Assembly: GCF_021290965.1 (NCBI RefSeq)
Contig: NZ_JAJOYT010000001.1
Coordinates: 124,001-188,000, forward strand
Reading direction: 5' to 3'
Source: Rheinheimera faecalis
GTDB taxonomy: Bacteria; Pseudomonadota; Gammaproteobacteria; Enterobacterales; Alteromonadaceae
Length of the DNA stretch: 64,000 nucleotides
Shown: positions 25,900 through 35,248 of the stretch, piece after piece
Layout: every line of letters begins with the position of its first letter
Numbering within the stretch: the first letter of the stretch is position 1
Translations under genes and position numbers: made by a program
Notes under the pieces: model-generated
Database searches by the model: none
What the model was told of the DNA's origin: nothing
Seen by the model: only the letters and a program-made list of their open reading frames with translations

Positions 25900-25962
25900 C
25901 ATGGCGCTCAACCTCGCTCCCTTCGGTCGCTGTGCGATAAAGCCGCGCAGCGCTGGTTAGCT
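25894..25962 (+). other. attC-like recombination site (59-base element)
   Basis: R'' ATCTAAC (25894-25900) and R' GTTAGCT (25956-25962) flank an imperfect palindrome. GGCGCT (25903-25908) pairs with AGCGCT (25949-25954) apart from one position. Internally CGCTGTGCG (25929-25937) pairs with CGCGCAGCG (25944-25952) at 8 of 9 positions. Total length of 69 bp is in the normal attC range. The stop codon of the upstream ORF lies within R'', as in many cassettes. Confidence 0.65.
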
Positions 25963-26058
25963 CTACGTTATTGTCTGCCGCTCGCTCATGGCATGGGTTG
26001 ATATACCTCATTAGCTATTAACGAGCATAAACAGAGCTTAAGTCGTAAACAGTCAGTT

Positions 26059-26481
26059 TCAACCATCTCTTGTAGTGTTATATTGCCAAGCCATAGAAAA
26101 ACCGACACTTTTTAGCCATTCAAAGGCTTCTTGCTGGTTGGTGAATATCTTTTTTTGGTCGTTGTAGTCTGCCGAATTGATAAATTTATCCAACTGATGT
26201 TCTTTCATATTGTTTGGGTGGAATACATAAGCTGTGTACTTCAACTGATGCAACGCACACCATGTCATCAAATCTTTCATCACTTGTTCAAAATCCGGTG
26301 TGCCCAGTTGCCACTGATCTAAGTACACGATGCGAGCCCATGGTTTGCCGTCCATAGACTGTACCCGTTGTTTGAGTTGAGCCGCATAATCCAGCGCTGT
26401 TTCCATGCTCCATGCACCATGGATCTCTGCAAACAACAGTTGATTTTCCTGCCAAAGTTTAAAATGTCCGTGGTAGTTCAT
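26059..26481 (-). CDS. STAS/SpoIIAA-like domain protein
   Basis: A 140-residue cytoplasmic protein starting MNYHGHFKLWQENQLLFAEI. It shows an alternating strand/helix pattern, with IHGAWSMETALDYAAQLKQR, ARIVYLDQWQLGTPDFEQVM and ending EAFEWLKSVGF. This fits the small SpoIIAA/STAS-like family common in Alteromonadales. Function is not established; the assignment comes from pattern only. It lies to the right of the cassette on the opposite strand and marks the return to core-like composition. Confidence 0.65.
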   Translation of the reverse strand: MNYHGHFKLWQENQLLFAEIHGAWSMETALDYAAQLKQRVQSMDGKPWARIVYLDQWQLGTPDFEQVMKDLMTWCALHQLKYTAYVFHPNNMKEHQLDKFINSADYNDQKKIFTNQQEAFEWLKSVGFSMAWQYNTTRDG

Positions 26482-26635
26482 TCTCTGCGTTTATTCCTTG
26501 CCGAGATCCCTGTTCTGGTTTAATCACTATGGAACAGGTAATGGGATCCAACAAGGTGCCATGTTGCACCAAAGTGGCGGCTGTACAACAAACTAAGATA
26601 AGCTGCGGTTTTATCGTCTTTACGCTGAGGGTTTT

Positions 26636-27823
26636 ATGCAACTTTCTGATGTGGTTATTCTTGCTGGTGCCCGCACTGCTATTGGTAGTTTTGGTGGTGC
26701 GCTTTCATCCTTAAGTCCTGCAGCGCTTGGCACTGCTGCGGCTAAGGCTGCTATTCACCGAAGTGGGGTGGATGCAGCACAGATTGATCATGCAGTCTTT
26801 GGTCATATTATTACCACAGGCGCTGAAGATGCGTATCTGGCTCGTCATATAGCGCTGAATTCTGGTTTAGCCGTTAGTAGCGCGGCTTTTAATGTTAATC
26901 GCTTATGTGGTTCGGCGCTGCAGGCTGTTATTTCTGCCGCTCAGTTGATCCAGTTAGGCCAAAGCCAGATCGCTTTGGCTGGAGGCGCTGAAAGTATGAG
27001 CAACGGTGCTTATTTGCTGCCTGCTGTGCGCAAAGGCTTGCGATTAGGCCATGCTACTGTCACAGATTTAACCTTAGGTATTTTGTCCGACCCTTTTGGT
27101 ACTGGTCATATGGGGTTGACTGCAGAGACTATCGCTGCTCAGTATGGTTTTAGCCGCCGTGAACTGGATTGTTTTGCTGCTGAAAGTCAGCGCCGGGCTG
27201 CTTATGCACAACAACAAGGTTATTTTGACGAACAAATTACTCCGGTTTTGGTGCAATCACGCCAGTCTGAACTCTGGATCAGCAAGGATGAACACTTAAG
27301 AGCTGAAACTACAGTCGAGAGCCTAAGCACGCTAAAAGCCGCTTTTAAAAAAGACGGACTGGTCACAGCCGGTAATGCCTCGGGTTTAAATGACGGTGCA
27401 GCTGCTTTGGTATTAACTAGTCAGACTGAAGCCAATCGTCTTGGTGTAGCGCCTCAAGCCCGGATTGTAGGATACAGTTTTGCTGGTGTTGAACCATCCT
27501 TGATGGGATTGGGGCCTATACCTGCGGTACAGAAATTACTGGCACAGACGGGAATAGCGCTTGGTGATATTGATGTGATTGAATCTAATGAAGCTTTTGC
27601 ATCCCAGGCAATGGCGGTCAGTCAAACCCTAGGTTTTGATAGTGCCAAGGTGAACCCAAACGGTGGCGCTATAGCCTTAGGACATCCGGTTGGCGCTACT
27701 GGTGCCATATTGGTGGTAAAAGCTCTGGCAGAGTTACAAAGAACAGCAGGGCGTTATGGCCTTATTACTATGTGTATTGGCGGCGGGCAGGGCATTGCGC
27801 TGTTGATTGAGCGTCTGTCCTGA
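26636..27823 (+). CDS. acetyl-CoA acetyltransferase / beta-ketothiolase
   Basis: A thiolase of 395 residues, full length. The nucleophile is Cys91 in NVNRLCGSALQA, the catalytic His is in ALGHPVGATGA, and the C-terminal Cys is in MCIGGGQG. ESNEAFASQ matches the NEAFA loop. It either condenses two acetyl-CoA to acetoacetyl-CoA or cleaves beta-ketoacyl-CoA; the lack of a fadB-type partner favours the short-chain, biosynthetic class, but that is inference. It stands alone, convergent with the outer-membrane barrel gene across a terminator. Confidence 0.94.
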   Translation: MQLSDVVILAGARTAIGSFGGALSSLSPAALGTAAAKAAIHRSGVDAAQIDHAVFGHIITTGAEDAYLARHIALNSGLAVSSAAFNVNRLCGSALQAVISAAQLIQLGQSQIALAGGAESMSNGAYLLPAVRKGLRLGHATVTDLTLGILSDPFGTGHMGLTAETIAAQYGFSRRELDCFAAESQRRAAYAQQQGYFDEQITPVLVQSRQSELWISKDEHLRAETTVESLSTLKAAFKKDGLVTAGNASGLNDGAAALVLTSQTEANRLGVAPQARIVGYSFAGVEPSLMGLGPIPAVQKLLAQTGIALGDIDVIESNEAFASQAMAVSQTLGFDSAKVNPNGGAIALGHPVGATGAILVVKALAELQRTAGRYGLITMCIGGGQGIALLIERLS

Positions 27824-27879
27824 GTTTTGTCAGAGCTTGCTAGTCCTTATTTTCCGGGCTAAAGCGGCTTCTGTAAAAA

Positions 27880-27920
27880 GAAAACCAGTTCGGTGTGCGG
27901 ACATCAACACACCGAACCGG
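27880..27920 (-). terminator. intrinsic terminator of the outer-membrane barrel gene
   Basis: On the minus strand CCGGTTCGGTGTG (27920-27908) pairs with CACACCGAACTGG (27897-27885) at 12 of 13 positions around a 10-base loop and runs into TTTTCTTTTT. It lies between convergent genes and may also slow read-through from the thiolase side. Confidence 0.82.
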
Positions 27921-27936
27921 AGTTCCAGGGAACAGA

Positions 27937-28545
27937 TCAGAAGTGGTAATTCAGACCCACTGCAAAACGAGTGGTTTTAATATCTTCTGTGCCAATGCCT
28001 GTCGTTTGTGCGTCGGGCGCCATATAGTCTGCACTGAAGATTAAATTCATTTGCGTGGTCAGGCTATAAGATGCCAGTAAGCCTGCTGTTAGCGCCGTGT
28101 CAGAATCTTTAGTGGCGGACAATAAACCGTCCTGGTAATCGGGAGCAAAATAGTTCATTTTTGAATCCACATGCATCAGACCAAAACGGCCACCAAAAGC
28201 CCAGCCTCCCCATAAAGTATTGGTCAGATATTGAACTGATAAACCTAAACCTTTGGTCTCAATAAAACTATGGAAGTCAAAAACCTCACCATCCCCAGTG
28301 ACCAGTATGCCGGACGTCATTTGTGCTTCACCAAAATCTGTATAACTTAAATTCAGTGACCAGTTGGACGTCAGCTCGTAACCCAGAGTTAAACCAACAG
28401 AGGTATCGCTATCTGAAAAGCGGTCGCCTTTTTGCTTTGCTGAGCCAATATCAACTGTCAGATCTAAGGCATCGGCATGGGCAGCCACTAAGGGAGATAA
28501 AGTGATAAATGGTAATGCGATCAGTAAAGTACCAAGACTTTTCAT
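27937..28545 (-). CDS. small outer-membrane beta-barrel protein
   Basis: A 202-residue protein with a signal peptide (LGTLLIALPFITLSPLVAAHA). Eight amphipathic strands follow (SVGLTLGYELTSNWSLNLSY, FGGRFGLMHVDSKM, TAGLLASYSLTTQMNLIFSA), and the last strand ends in phenylalanine (RFAVGLNYHF), the assembly signal recognised by BamA. It belongs to the OmpA-like/OmpW-like eight-stranded barrels. Ligand and role are unknown. It has its own terminator. Confidence 0.85.
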   Translation of the reverse strand: MKSLGTLLIALPFITLSPLVAAHADALDLTVDIGSAKQKGDRFSDSDTSVGLTLGYELTSNWSLNLSYTDFGEAQMTSGILVTGDGEVFDFHSFIETKGLGLSVQYLTNTLWGGWAFGGRFGLMHVDSKMNYFAPDYQDGLLSATKDSDTALTAGLLASYSLTTQMNLIFSADYMAPDAQTTGIGTEDIKTTRFAVGLNYHF

Positions 28546-28717
28546 AGATATCCTTATTTTGTTGTTTATCAGTGATGAACATAAGTGAGGAAAATAGTGC
28601 TTTTAATTGTGTATTTTCAAACTCATTAAAATCGCAGCAGACTTATGCCGCCTAGCCTGATGCCTTTGGTTCAAAGTTCAGGTTGCTCAGACTTTCAGCC
28701 ATCTGAGCCATTGGTAT

Positions 28718-29266
28718 TTATTCCTGCTCGGTGGTCGCTTTTTGCGGTGCTGTGGGTTCTGCAGTGAAAGACTGTTCAGACGCTTTTTTATTTTGTTGCC
28801 AATAGGCCTTTGCGGTTAATGGTGACAGGATCTGACCTGCATACCAGATGGGGATATGGGTCTGGAAATAATACTTTTCGGTTGGTTTACCCTGGCTGAA
28901 AAACCAGATGGTTTGACGTGAAGCTGCGCCGTTGACCACAATAGTACGTCCTAAAAAGTACTGGTCAGCTTGTTGGTCCGGATAACTTGCCGCAAATTCC
29001 TTTAATAGCTTGGGTGTTAATACCAAAGTAACATTCCGTCTGTCGCGATAATCGTATTCTGTATTCAGATAAACAACATCACCTATCTTTGCTGCATTTT
29101 TTATCTGCAAAGAAAAGACACCCGGAACAGATTCGGGCGCTGATTGTTCCGACATCACTATGGCATCCCAGGCCGTCAAGCCTGGTTTGGCGTATAGTGG
29201 AGCTTGTTGTACGGCGCAACCAGCCAGAGTAGCCAGCAGCAGGGGATATAACAGAACAACTTTCAT
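28718..29266 (-). CDS. lipoprotein of unknown function
   Basis: ATG 29266 is preferred over 29275 because AAGGA lies 8-9 bases before it; 182 residues. The signal MKVVLLYPLLLATLAGC has lipobox LAGC. The mature domain has the strand pattern of a small OB-like fold (DVVYLNTEYDYRDRRNVTLV, FLGRTIVVNGAASRQTIWFF), and the tail is Thr/Ala/Glu-rich. Not assigned to a named family. Confidence 0.78.
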   Translation of the reverse strand: MKVVLLYPLLLATLAGCAVQQAPLYAKPGLTAWDAIVMSEQSAPESVPGVFSLQIKNAAKIGDVVYLNTEYDYRDRRNVTLVLTPKLLKEFAASYPDQQADQYFLGRTIVVNGAASRQTIWFFSQGKPTEKYYFQTHIPIWYAGQILSPLTAKAYWQQNKKASEQSFTAEPTAPQKATTEQE

Positions 29267-29477
29267 TTCATTCATCCTTGTGTTGAACAGCAGACCTTCG
29301 TCGTTGAAGGCTTTGTAAATTTAAGTGTGGTTTTGTAATGTGTTTCAGCTTGAACTGACCTGACTAAGATAACAAAAAATTTACTTTTATCAATGCTTTC
29401 TGTTGATCCGTATCAGTATTGGCGTAAATAAAACCGACTAAACTACAGGCGTCATTTATCTAAAGCACAGGACTTTT

Positions 29478-30755
29478 ATGCGTTGTCACTCAGCCGAACA
29501 AGCACTTTCACTGATCCAGAATGGCGAAACGATCTGGTGTCATTCGATGGCTGCAACCCCTTATGCCATGCTTGGCAGTCTTGCCAGAGTTGCGCTTGAT
29601 AAGCAGAATTTAACTTTGCTCAGTTTACATACAGAACATAGTGAAGTGTTGTGCCAGGCGGAACTGCAAGGGCATTTACGCCAGCGGGTGTTTTTTGTTG
29701 GCAGGCCCAGCCGTCCTGCGGTCAATGCCGGATTGGCCGATTATGTGCCGGCCTTTTTATCGGAAATTCCTAAGTTATTCCGCAGCGGCGAACAAAAGCT
29801 CGATACCGCTATTATTCAGGTGTCGCCACCCGATAAACATGGTTTATGCAGCCTTGGTATTTCAGTGGAAGCGACCAGAGCTGCTTTGCAATCGGCGAAA
29901 AAAATCATAGCGCAGATCAATCCGAATATGCCCCGCACTCATGGCGATTCCTTTGTGCATCTGTCTGACTTTGCTGCTTATGTTGAACTTGAGAGTCCAA
30001 TTCCTTTGCATCTGCCTGCAGCGCAGGATCCGGTCACTGCGCAAATTGGCCGTCATGTCGCAAGTTTAGTGCGGGACGGCGATTGCCTACAGATGGGCAT
30101 AGGCGCTATTCCTGACGCGACTTTAGCTTGCCTTGGCGACCGACAACATTTAGGTATTCACACCGAGATGTTTTCCGATGGCGTATTGCCACTGCTGGAA
30201 AAAGGCGTGTTCACCAATCGTAATAAGAAAAAACATCCGGGCAAAATAGTGACGACCTTTGCAATGGGCAGCCAGGCGTTGTATAACTTTGTTGATGACA
30301 ATCCGGAAGTGGTATTTTTGGATGTGGCTTATACCAACGACACCGCTGTGATCCGGCAAAATCCGCAGGTGATGGCGATCAATAGCGCTCTGCAGGTGGA
30401 TTTATCCGGGCAGGTTTGTGCTGATTCGCTTGGTACCCGTATTTATTCAGGCGTAGGTGGTCAGATGGATTTTGTGCGTGGCGCGGCTTTATCTGAAGGC
30501 GGCCGTTCAGTGATTGCATTACCTGCCACAGCTGCTGGTGGCACAGTGTCCCGTATCAGTTCTTTATTGGCGCCTGGTGCAGGCGTGGTGACCACCCGTG
30601 CTCATGTGCATTATGTGGTGACTGAATATGGTGTGGCGAATTTGCGTGCACGTAGTTTAACCGAACGAGCCAGAGCTTTAATTGAGATAGCTGCTCCACA
30701 ATTTCGCGAGCCCTTGGCAAAAGCAGCTTATGACGATTGGGGTTTGCTGGTTTAA
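29478..30755 (+). CDS. acetyl-CoA hydrolase/transferase family protein
   Basis: A class I CoA-transferase of 425 residues with both family halves. The N-terminal part has HSMAATPYAM and QVSPPDKHGLCSLG; the C-terminal part has GDCLQMGIGAIPDA, GVGGQMDFVRGAALSEGG and HYVVTEYGVANLRARS. It moves CoA between acetyl-CoA and another acid, such as 4-hydroxybutyrate, succinate or butyrate, or hydrolyses it; the sequence does not settle which. It is monocistronic, ending in a bidirectional terminator. Confidence 0.92.
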   Translation: MRCHSAEQALSLIQNGETIWCHSMAATPYAMLGSLARVALDKQNLTLLSLHTEHSEVLCQAELQGHLRQRVFFVGRPSRPAVNAGLADYVPAFLSEIPKLFRSGEQKLDTAIIQVSPPDKHGLCSLGISVEATRAALQSAKKIIAQINPNMPRTHGDSFVHLSDFAAYVELESPIPLHLPAAQDPVTAQIGRHVASLVRDGDCLQMGIGAIPDATLACLGDRQHLGIHTEMFSDGVLPLLEKGVFTNRNKKKHPGKIVTTFAMGSQALYNFVDDNPEVVFLDVAYTNDTAVIRQNPQVMAINSALQVDLSGQVCADSLGTRIYSGVGGQMDFVRGAALSEGGRSVIALPATAAGGTVSRISSLLAPGAGVVTTRAHVHYVVTEYGVANLRARSLTERARALIEIAAPQFREPLAKAAYDDWGLLV

Positions 30756-30769
30756 CTTTTGCTGTATCG

Positions 30770-30816
30770 ATAAAAGAAAAGAGGCCCTGGGTGTTAGTTC
30801 AGGGCCTTTGTTTTTA
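30770..30816. terminator. bidirectional intrinsic terminator
   Basis: AGGCCCTG (30782-30789) pairs with CAGGGCCT (30800-30807). It is preceded by AAAAGAAAAG and followed by TTGTTTTTAG, so both the CoA-transferase transcript and the LPMO transcript, which converge here, can end at the hairpin. Confidence 0.85.
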
Positions 30817-32022
30817 GAAGCTGCAAATCAAAGTCCAACTGCTGTCTGAACCAGGTACAGATTGGGTCCACCAGTTAGCGCGATAGAGGTTGTTCTGATA
30901 AGACAGGTAGTCGCCTTCACTGGCATGGCTGGCTTGGCCACTCCAGTCTTTTTGTGGCCAGTTGGGGTAGGCAAAAATCTGAGCTTTATCTACACCACCA
31001 CACCCCGGAGTTGTGGTGTCTGCAGGTTTTAAATCCAGATTAACAAAATAGGTGTTATTACTCAGATAAAAGCGGTTTTGGCTGGCATTTGGCTGCACTG
31101 TGATCTGCGCATTTTCTAACAAACCAATGCGCAGCAGGTTGCTCTGTTGGTTATTCACTTGCGTAGCTAAATCCAGTGCCCATTGTTGATTGAGTGCTGA
31201 GGCCTCTGTGATCAACAGGCTTTGCTCCAGCAGTTCCAGACCAGAGATATCAAACACTCGTAGTACCGCAGTTTCGCCTGCTGATCCAAGCTGACCTGAA
31301 GTTAAATAGCCACCTTTATCAAACCAGACAGGGTCTGGCTGTGGTTCAGTGCCGCCATCCACTAATAAAAGATCAGAACAGTTATAAAAACCTTCCCCAG
31401 CTGCGTCTTCGCGTTGCCAGCGGGTATAGAGCACGGCTTTACCCTGACGATCCGCAGGCAAGCTGATGTTCAGTAAGTAATACCCGGCTTGTGCAGTAAC
31501 ATCAGCTTGCTGATGAATAAGCTGTAATTTATCCCAGCTTAATGGCTCTGTGGTCGGATCAAAATCAGCATTGGATAAATACACTTGCCAGTAGCTGGGG
31601 TTATGGGGTGTGGTGGCTTTAAATTTCAGTTGCAGGCTGTTTTGCTGGCTTAAATCGACAGTGCTGTATTGCCAATGTGTTGAAGGTGTATCCATACCAG
31701 CTTTGCGGGCATCGCCACCAGCACAGAGTAAACCTGTTGTCAGCTTGGCTTTGACGGCGTTGATATCCTGATAATTGGCGACATTACTGGAAAATTCATG
31801 GTGCTGACTCAAGGGGTACTCACCGGACTGCACAAAAGCGGCACGACAAGCCAGATTGGGTATGCCTGAGCCATCTGCGGGCCACCAGTAGCCGCCATCT
31901 TCTTTGCAAATCTGCTGGCGGGCTTTGGGGTATTCCACATAACCATGGGCATGAGTCGCAAAAGAGCAAAATAGACTCAGCAGAGTGAGGCCGCTGCTAA
32001 ACAAGAGTTTTGAAGTCTTCAT
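30814..32022 (-). CDS. chitin-active lytic polysaccharide monooxygenase (AA10) with C-terminal CBM5/12
   Basis: ATG 32022 follows AAGGAGATGTCTT, so the true product is 402 residues rather than a longer form. The signal ends SFATHA|HGYVEYPKARQ, leaving His26 as the mature N-terminal histidine of the copper histidine brace. QHHEFSS provides the second copper His. The AA10 domain covers about 26-220 and contains NPSYWQVYLSNADFDP. A middle beta domain (about 225-340) follows, then a CBM5/12 module with YRANWWTQSVPGSDSSWTLI. LPMOs of this type cleave crystalline chitin oxidatively, helping the two chitinases encoded upstream in the same direction. Confidence 0.94.
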   Translation of the reverse strand: MKTSKLLFSSGLTLLSLFCSFATHAHGYVEYPKARQQICKEDGGYWWPADGSGIPNLACRAAFVQSGEYPLSQHHEFSSNVANYQDINAVKAKLTTGLLCAGGDARKAGMDTPSTHWQYSTVDLSQQNSLQLKFKATTPHNPSYWQVYLSNADFDPTTEPLSWDKLQLIHQQADVTAQAGYYLLNISLPADRQGKAVLYTRWQREDAAGEGFYNCSDLLLVDGGTEPQPDPVWFDKGGYLTSGQLGSAGETAVLRVFDISGLELLEQSLLITEASALNQQWALDLATQVNNQQSNLLRIGLLENAQITVQPNASQNRFYLSNNTYFVNLDLKPADTTTPGCGGVDKAQIFAYPNWPQKDWSGQASHASEGDYLSYQNNLYRANWWTQSVPGSDSSWTLICSF

Positions 32023-32094
32023 AAGACATCTCCTTAAAAAGGCGCCGGAATAGATCCGGCGCAAACCAGGGCAGAGAACAAAGAGGTACTGCTG

Positions 32095-35000
32095 TTAGGA
32101 TGCGGTGCAGACCAAGGTCCAGCTGCTGTCTGAACCCGGCACTGAGTTAGTCCACCAATTGGCTTTGTAAATCAGGTTCTGATAGCGGATATAGTTCCCA
32201 CCTGCAGCGTGATTGCCTTGAGGCCATGCAGGGTAGGTCACTACAGTTGCAGGGACGCCAGCACAACTACCGCCACCGTCACCACCTGTACCGCCACTGA
32301 TGGTGCCAGCCGGTAATTGTGGATAATCCTGTTTCAGCGCAAAGGATTCTGTACCTACAGTGACACGCCAGTTCGATGGCATAGGAATGGGTAAGTAGTA
32401 ATTCAATGTGACTTCCAATGTCGCACCTGCATCTAAAGGACTGTGGCCTGGCAAAGTAAATTCCACTCTGTGGAAATCATTGTCCAGCCCGCCAATATTA
32501 TTACCTGAGCTATTGGAGCCATTTTCAATCACAGTGGTGCCTAAACCACTTTGGTCTGTGACGTTATTGCCCGTTGCAGTAGGCACATCAAAGCTGATTT
32601 TTGTGCCACCAGGTAAGGTTTGGCCGCTGTTATTGACCAAGGTCAGTTTAGGATTAAGCGGGTAGTTTGAATCACCTAATTTAAAGCCGCCAAGGCTGAC
32701 TTTCAGATCCAGACTGCTGGCTGGTAAAGACCGTGGATCTCGCTGATTGCCATACAAGGATGCGGTTTTAAATTTGTTGTAGAAGATACTGGTTAAGTCA
32801 TCACCAAAACCATATTCGCCTGTGCTGCTGTTGTAGCTGTAATCACCGGCCAACTCCCAGAACATTACGCCGCCTATGCCTCGTTCGATAATGTAATCGG
32901 CTTTGGCGGCAATACTGGTTTCATCTTCAATCGACAGGAAGACTTTTTTGGTATTGTTCCACAGCCACGGCGCGACCAGCGTGCTGTCGTAGTGGTGCTG
33001 ATAGGTGCCAATCAGTTGATCCGCTGGTTGGTTGACCGGATCCAGACCATAAATAGCGGCATAGCTACCTAAGATGCCAGCCTGCAGGTTTTTGGTATGC
33101 CAGAGTGGATTGGAGCCAGCTGGCATTTCATCGCCATCTTTGCCCAAATCATGCCAGAGGTTGTCTATGCCGACAGCGCCACTGCCACATTGGTTTTGCG
33201 CCGAGCCACCAGTACCCGCGGGACATTGATTCTGGTTTGGTAAGGGGGCTTTACCCCATAAACCGTTGGTTCCGCCTGTCACATTATTCCAGCCGCGGCT
33301 GTAATAAGGCACGCCAATATTGATCCGACCCGCTTGCATAGCACCACGGAAATAATGGTAAGCCCAGTCGGTATTTAAGTAGCCAATGTTCTGGTACTGC
33401 GCTGAGTTGTAGTAGTTCCAGGTCGCCAGCTCGTTGTCTTGTCCATCGTCAAACAGAGCCGCATTAGGGCCAACATACTGGTTCCAGGCACCATGCAGGT
33501 CGTAACTCATGATATTGACGTAATCCAGATACTGAGTGACAGGAAAGGCTTCCATACCACGCAGCAGATAACCGGATGAAGGCGAGGCTATGGTCAGTAA
33601 ATAGTGTTTACCGTCCGCCACTGCTGCAGCATCCAGCTTTTCTCTTAAGGTTTTCATTAGCACCGCATAGGAGGCCATTAAGCCAGCGCGGCGGGCGTTG
33701 GATAAAACAAAATCATCCGGGTTGCCCGAGTCTTTCATGGTGGAAGGGTATTCGTAATCGATATCTGCGCCATCAAAACCATAAGTTCGCAGGAAGCTGA
33801 CCACTGAGTCGGCAAAGGTATTGATACCGCTGTAATTAATGCTGTTATCGCTATTGGTGGTCATGCTGTAAAAACCACCGCTGGCAACACGTTCACCTGC
33901 ATCATTAAAGAAACCACCCGTTTCTGCCCAACCGCCAATGGAGATCAGGGTTTTGACATGGGGATACTGTTTTTTGTATTTATTCAGCAGGTTAAAGTGG
34001 CCTTTGTAATTAAACTCCGGATCCATTTCGGCACCTGTCACAGCAGGCCATTCCATCCCAGTGGCCGGATTGCCGGCACTTTGTGTATTGCCTATCCCAA
34101 TCTGATTACTGGCATTTACATGGGCAAAGGCATAGTTAATATGGCTGATTTTACTCCATGGAATATTGGGCACTAAATAGGTCGGCTGGCCATTAGCACC
34201 ATTACGCCAACTGGTGAAATAACCAATGATGCGGCGTTTATGATCGGCCCCCATCAGCTCGCGACCATTGCTGTCGTACACTGTGCAATAAGGCACATCC
34301 AGATTTGGCGTGGCATACAAACCATCAGGACGACAAGCAGCGTGGCCACTTTGTTCATCTGTCACATTAACTAAAGCTGATACCTGGCTGGTCGCACCCA
34401 GATTATCAGTGGCTATGACTTTCAGTTGCTGTTGGCCTGCAACAGCTGTCCAACTGGTGGCAAAAGGGGCGGCTGTCTGCTCTGCCAATAAAGTGCTGCC
34501 AAGATAAAACTGCACTTTAGCGATACTGCCATCGCTGTCACTGGCTGAGGCACTGATTAAAATAGTTTCGCCTGTTCTGTATTGGCTGTTATTGGCAGGA
34601 GAGGACAGACTCACCACCGGAGCCTGATTACCAGGTGAAGCTGTCACACTAAAGGCGACAACGCTGCTTTGGCTGCTGGCATTTTGATTATCAAAAGCCA
34701 CAGCATACAGCTGATGATTACCTGCTACTGCAGTCCATGGCGACTGATAAGGGCTGCTGGTATCAGAACTTAACAGCTGATTATTCAGATAAAAATCGAC
34801 TTTAGTGATACTGCCGTCTGAGTCTGTGGCATTGGCGGCGAAGCTGACTGCTGTACCAGTGCTAAAGCTGGCACTCGCAGCAGGGCTGGTGATGGTTGCA
34901 CTGGGTAATTGATTTTGGGTAACGCCATCGCAGTTGCCGAGTAAAGTCCACTCCTGATAAGGATTTGAATACAAAGCCGGGTCGCGGTTTTGGTTCCACC

Positions 35001-35160
35001 AGTTGGCTTTGTAAGCCTTGTTTTGTTGCTTGACCTGAGCGTTGGCGACATAGGTGCCGCCAGCATCCCAAGCGGCGAGCGGAGCGCAGTCTATGGCCAG
35101 ACTACTGAAACTGCTCAGGCTCAGCAGGCCGGACAGATATAGTTTTTGTACTTGTTGCAT
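32095..35160 (-). CDS. modular GH18 chitinase with CBM5/12 at both ends
   Basis: ATG 35160 is preceded by AAGAGAATCATT and begins a signal peptide (MQQVQKLYLSGLLSLSSFSS, cleavage near residue 22); 1021 residues. Domain order: CBM5/12 (about 23-76, KANWWNQNRDPALYSNPYQE), two Ig-like repeats (about 85-275, each with TDSDGSI.KV.FYL), a GH18 barrel (about 290-770) with catalytic motif FDGADIDYEYP (Glu acid), a chitinase C-type domain (about 780-940), a Gly-rich linker, and a C-terminal CBM5/12. It is secreted and hydrolyses chitin. It lies 89 bases from the next chitinase gene and 73 bases from the LPMO gene, probably one operon. Confidence 0.96.
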   Translation of the reverse strand: MQQVQKLYLSGLLSLSSFSSLAIDCAPLAAWDAGGTYVANAQVKQQNKAYKANWWNQNRDPALYSNPYQEWTLLGNCDGVTQNQLPSATITSPAASASFSTGTAVSFAANATDSDGSITKVDFYLNNQLLSSDTSSPYQSPWTAVAGNHQLYAVAFDNQNASSQSSVVAFSVTASPGNQAPVVSLSSPANNSQYRTGETILISASASDSDGSIAKVQFYLGSTLLAEQTAAPFATSWTAVAGQQQLKVIATDNLGATSQVSALVNVTDEQSGHAACRPDGLYATPNLDVPYCTVYDSNGRELMGADHKRRIIGYFTSWRNGANGQPTYLVPNIPWSKISHINYAFAHVNASNQIGIGNTQSAGNPATGMEWPAVTGAEMDPEFNYKGHFNLLNKYKKQYPHVKTLISIGGWAETGGFFNDAGERVASGGFYSMTTNSDNSINYSGINTFADSVVSFLRTYGFDGADIDYEYPSTMKDSGNPDDFVLSNARRAGLMASYAVLMKTLREKLDAAAVADGKHYLLTIASPSSGYLLRGMEAFPVTQYLDYVNIMSYDLHGAWNQYVGPNAALFDDGQDNELATWNYYNSAQYQNIGYLNTDWAYHYFRGAMQAGRINIGVPYYSRGWNNVTGGTNGLWGKAPLPNQNQCPAGTGGSAQNQCGSGAVGIDNLWHDLGKDGDEMPAGSNPLWHTKNLQAGILGSYAAIYGLDPVNQPADQLIGTYQHHYDSTLVAPWLWNNTKKVFLSIEDETSIAAKADYIIERGIGGVMFWELAGDYSYNSSTGEYGFGDDLTSIFYNKFKTASLYGNQRDPRSLPASSLDLKVSLGGFKLGDSNYPLNPKLTLVNNSGQTLPGGTKISFDVPTATGNNVTDQSGLGTTVIENGSNSSGNNIGGLDNDFHRVEFTLPGHSPLDAGATLEVTLNYYLPIPMPSNWRVTVGTESFALKQDYPQLPAGTISGGTGGDGGGSCAGVPATVVTYPAWPQGNHAAGGNYIRYQNLIYKANWWTNSVPGSDSSWTLVCTAS

Positions 35161-35248
35161 AATGATTCTCTTATTTTTGGTCCTGAAGAATGCAGTGAAA
35201 AGCAGCGGCTCCTGACTTTTAAAGGGCAGGGCCGCTGCTGACAGACAG

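Larger units (their letters stand above)
25223..25956 (+). mobile_element. solitary integron gene cassette with two ORFs
   Basis: The left edge is G|TTAGAT (25222-25228) and the right edge is G|TTAGCT (25956-25962). The attC-like end begins with ATCTAAC (25894-25900), the exact reverse complement of the left-edge GTTAGAT. These two bases sets become the paired R'' and R' boxes when a cassette circularises, so the two ends belong together. The cassette is about 734 bp, holds two overlapping small ORFs in the usual orientation (stop codon inside R''), and starts its first ORF 21 bases from the boundary. No integrase gene is present in the window. Confidence 0.7.
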
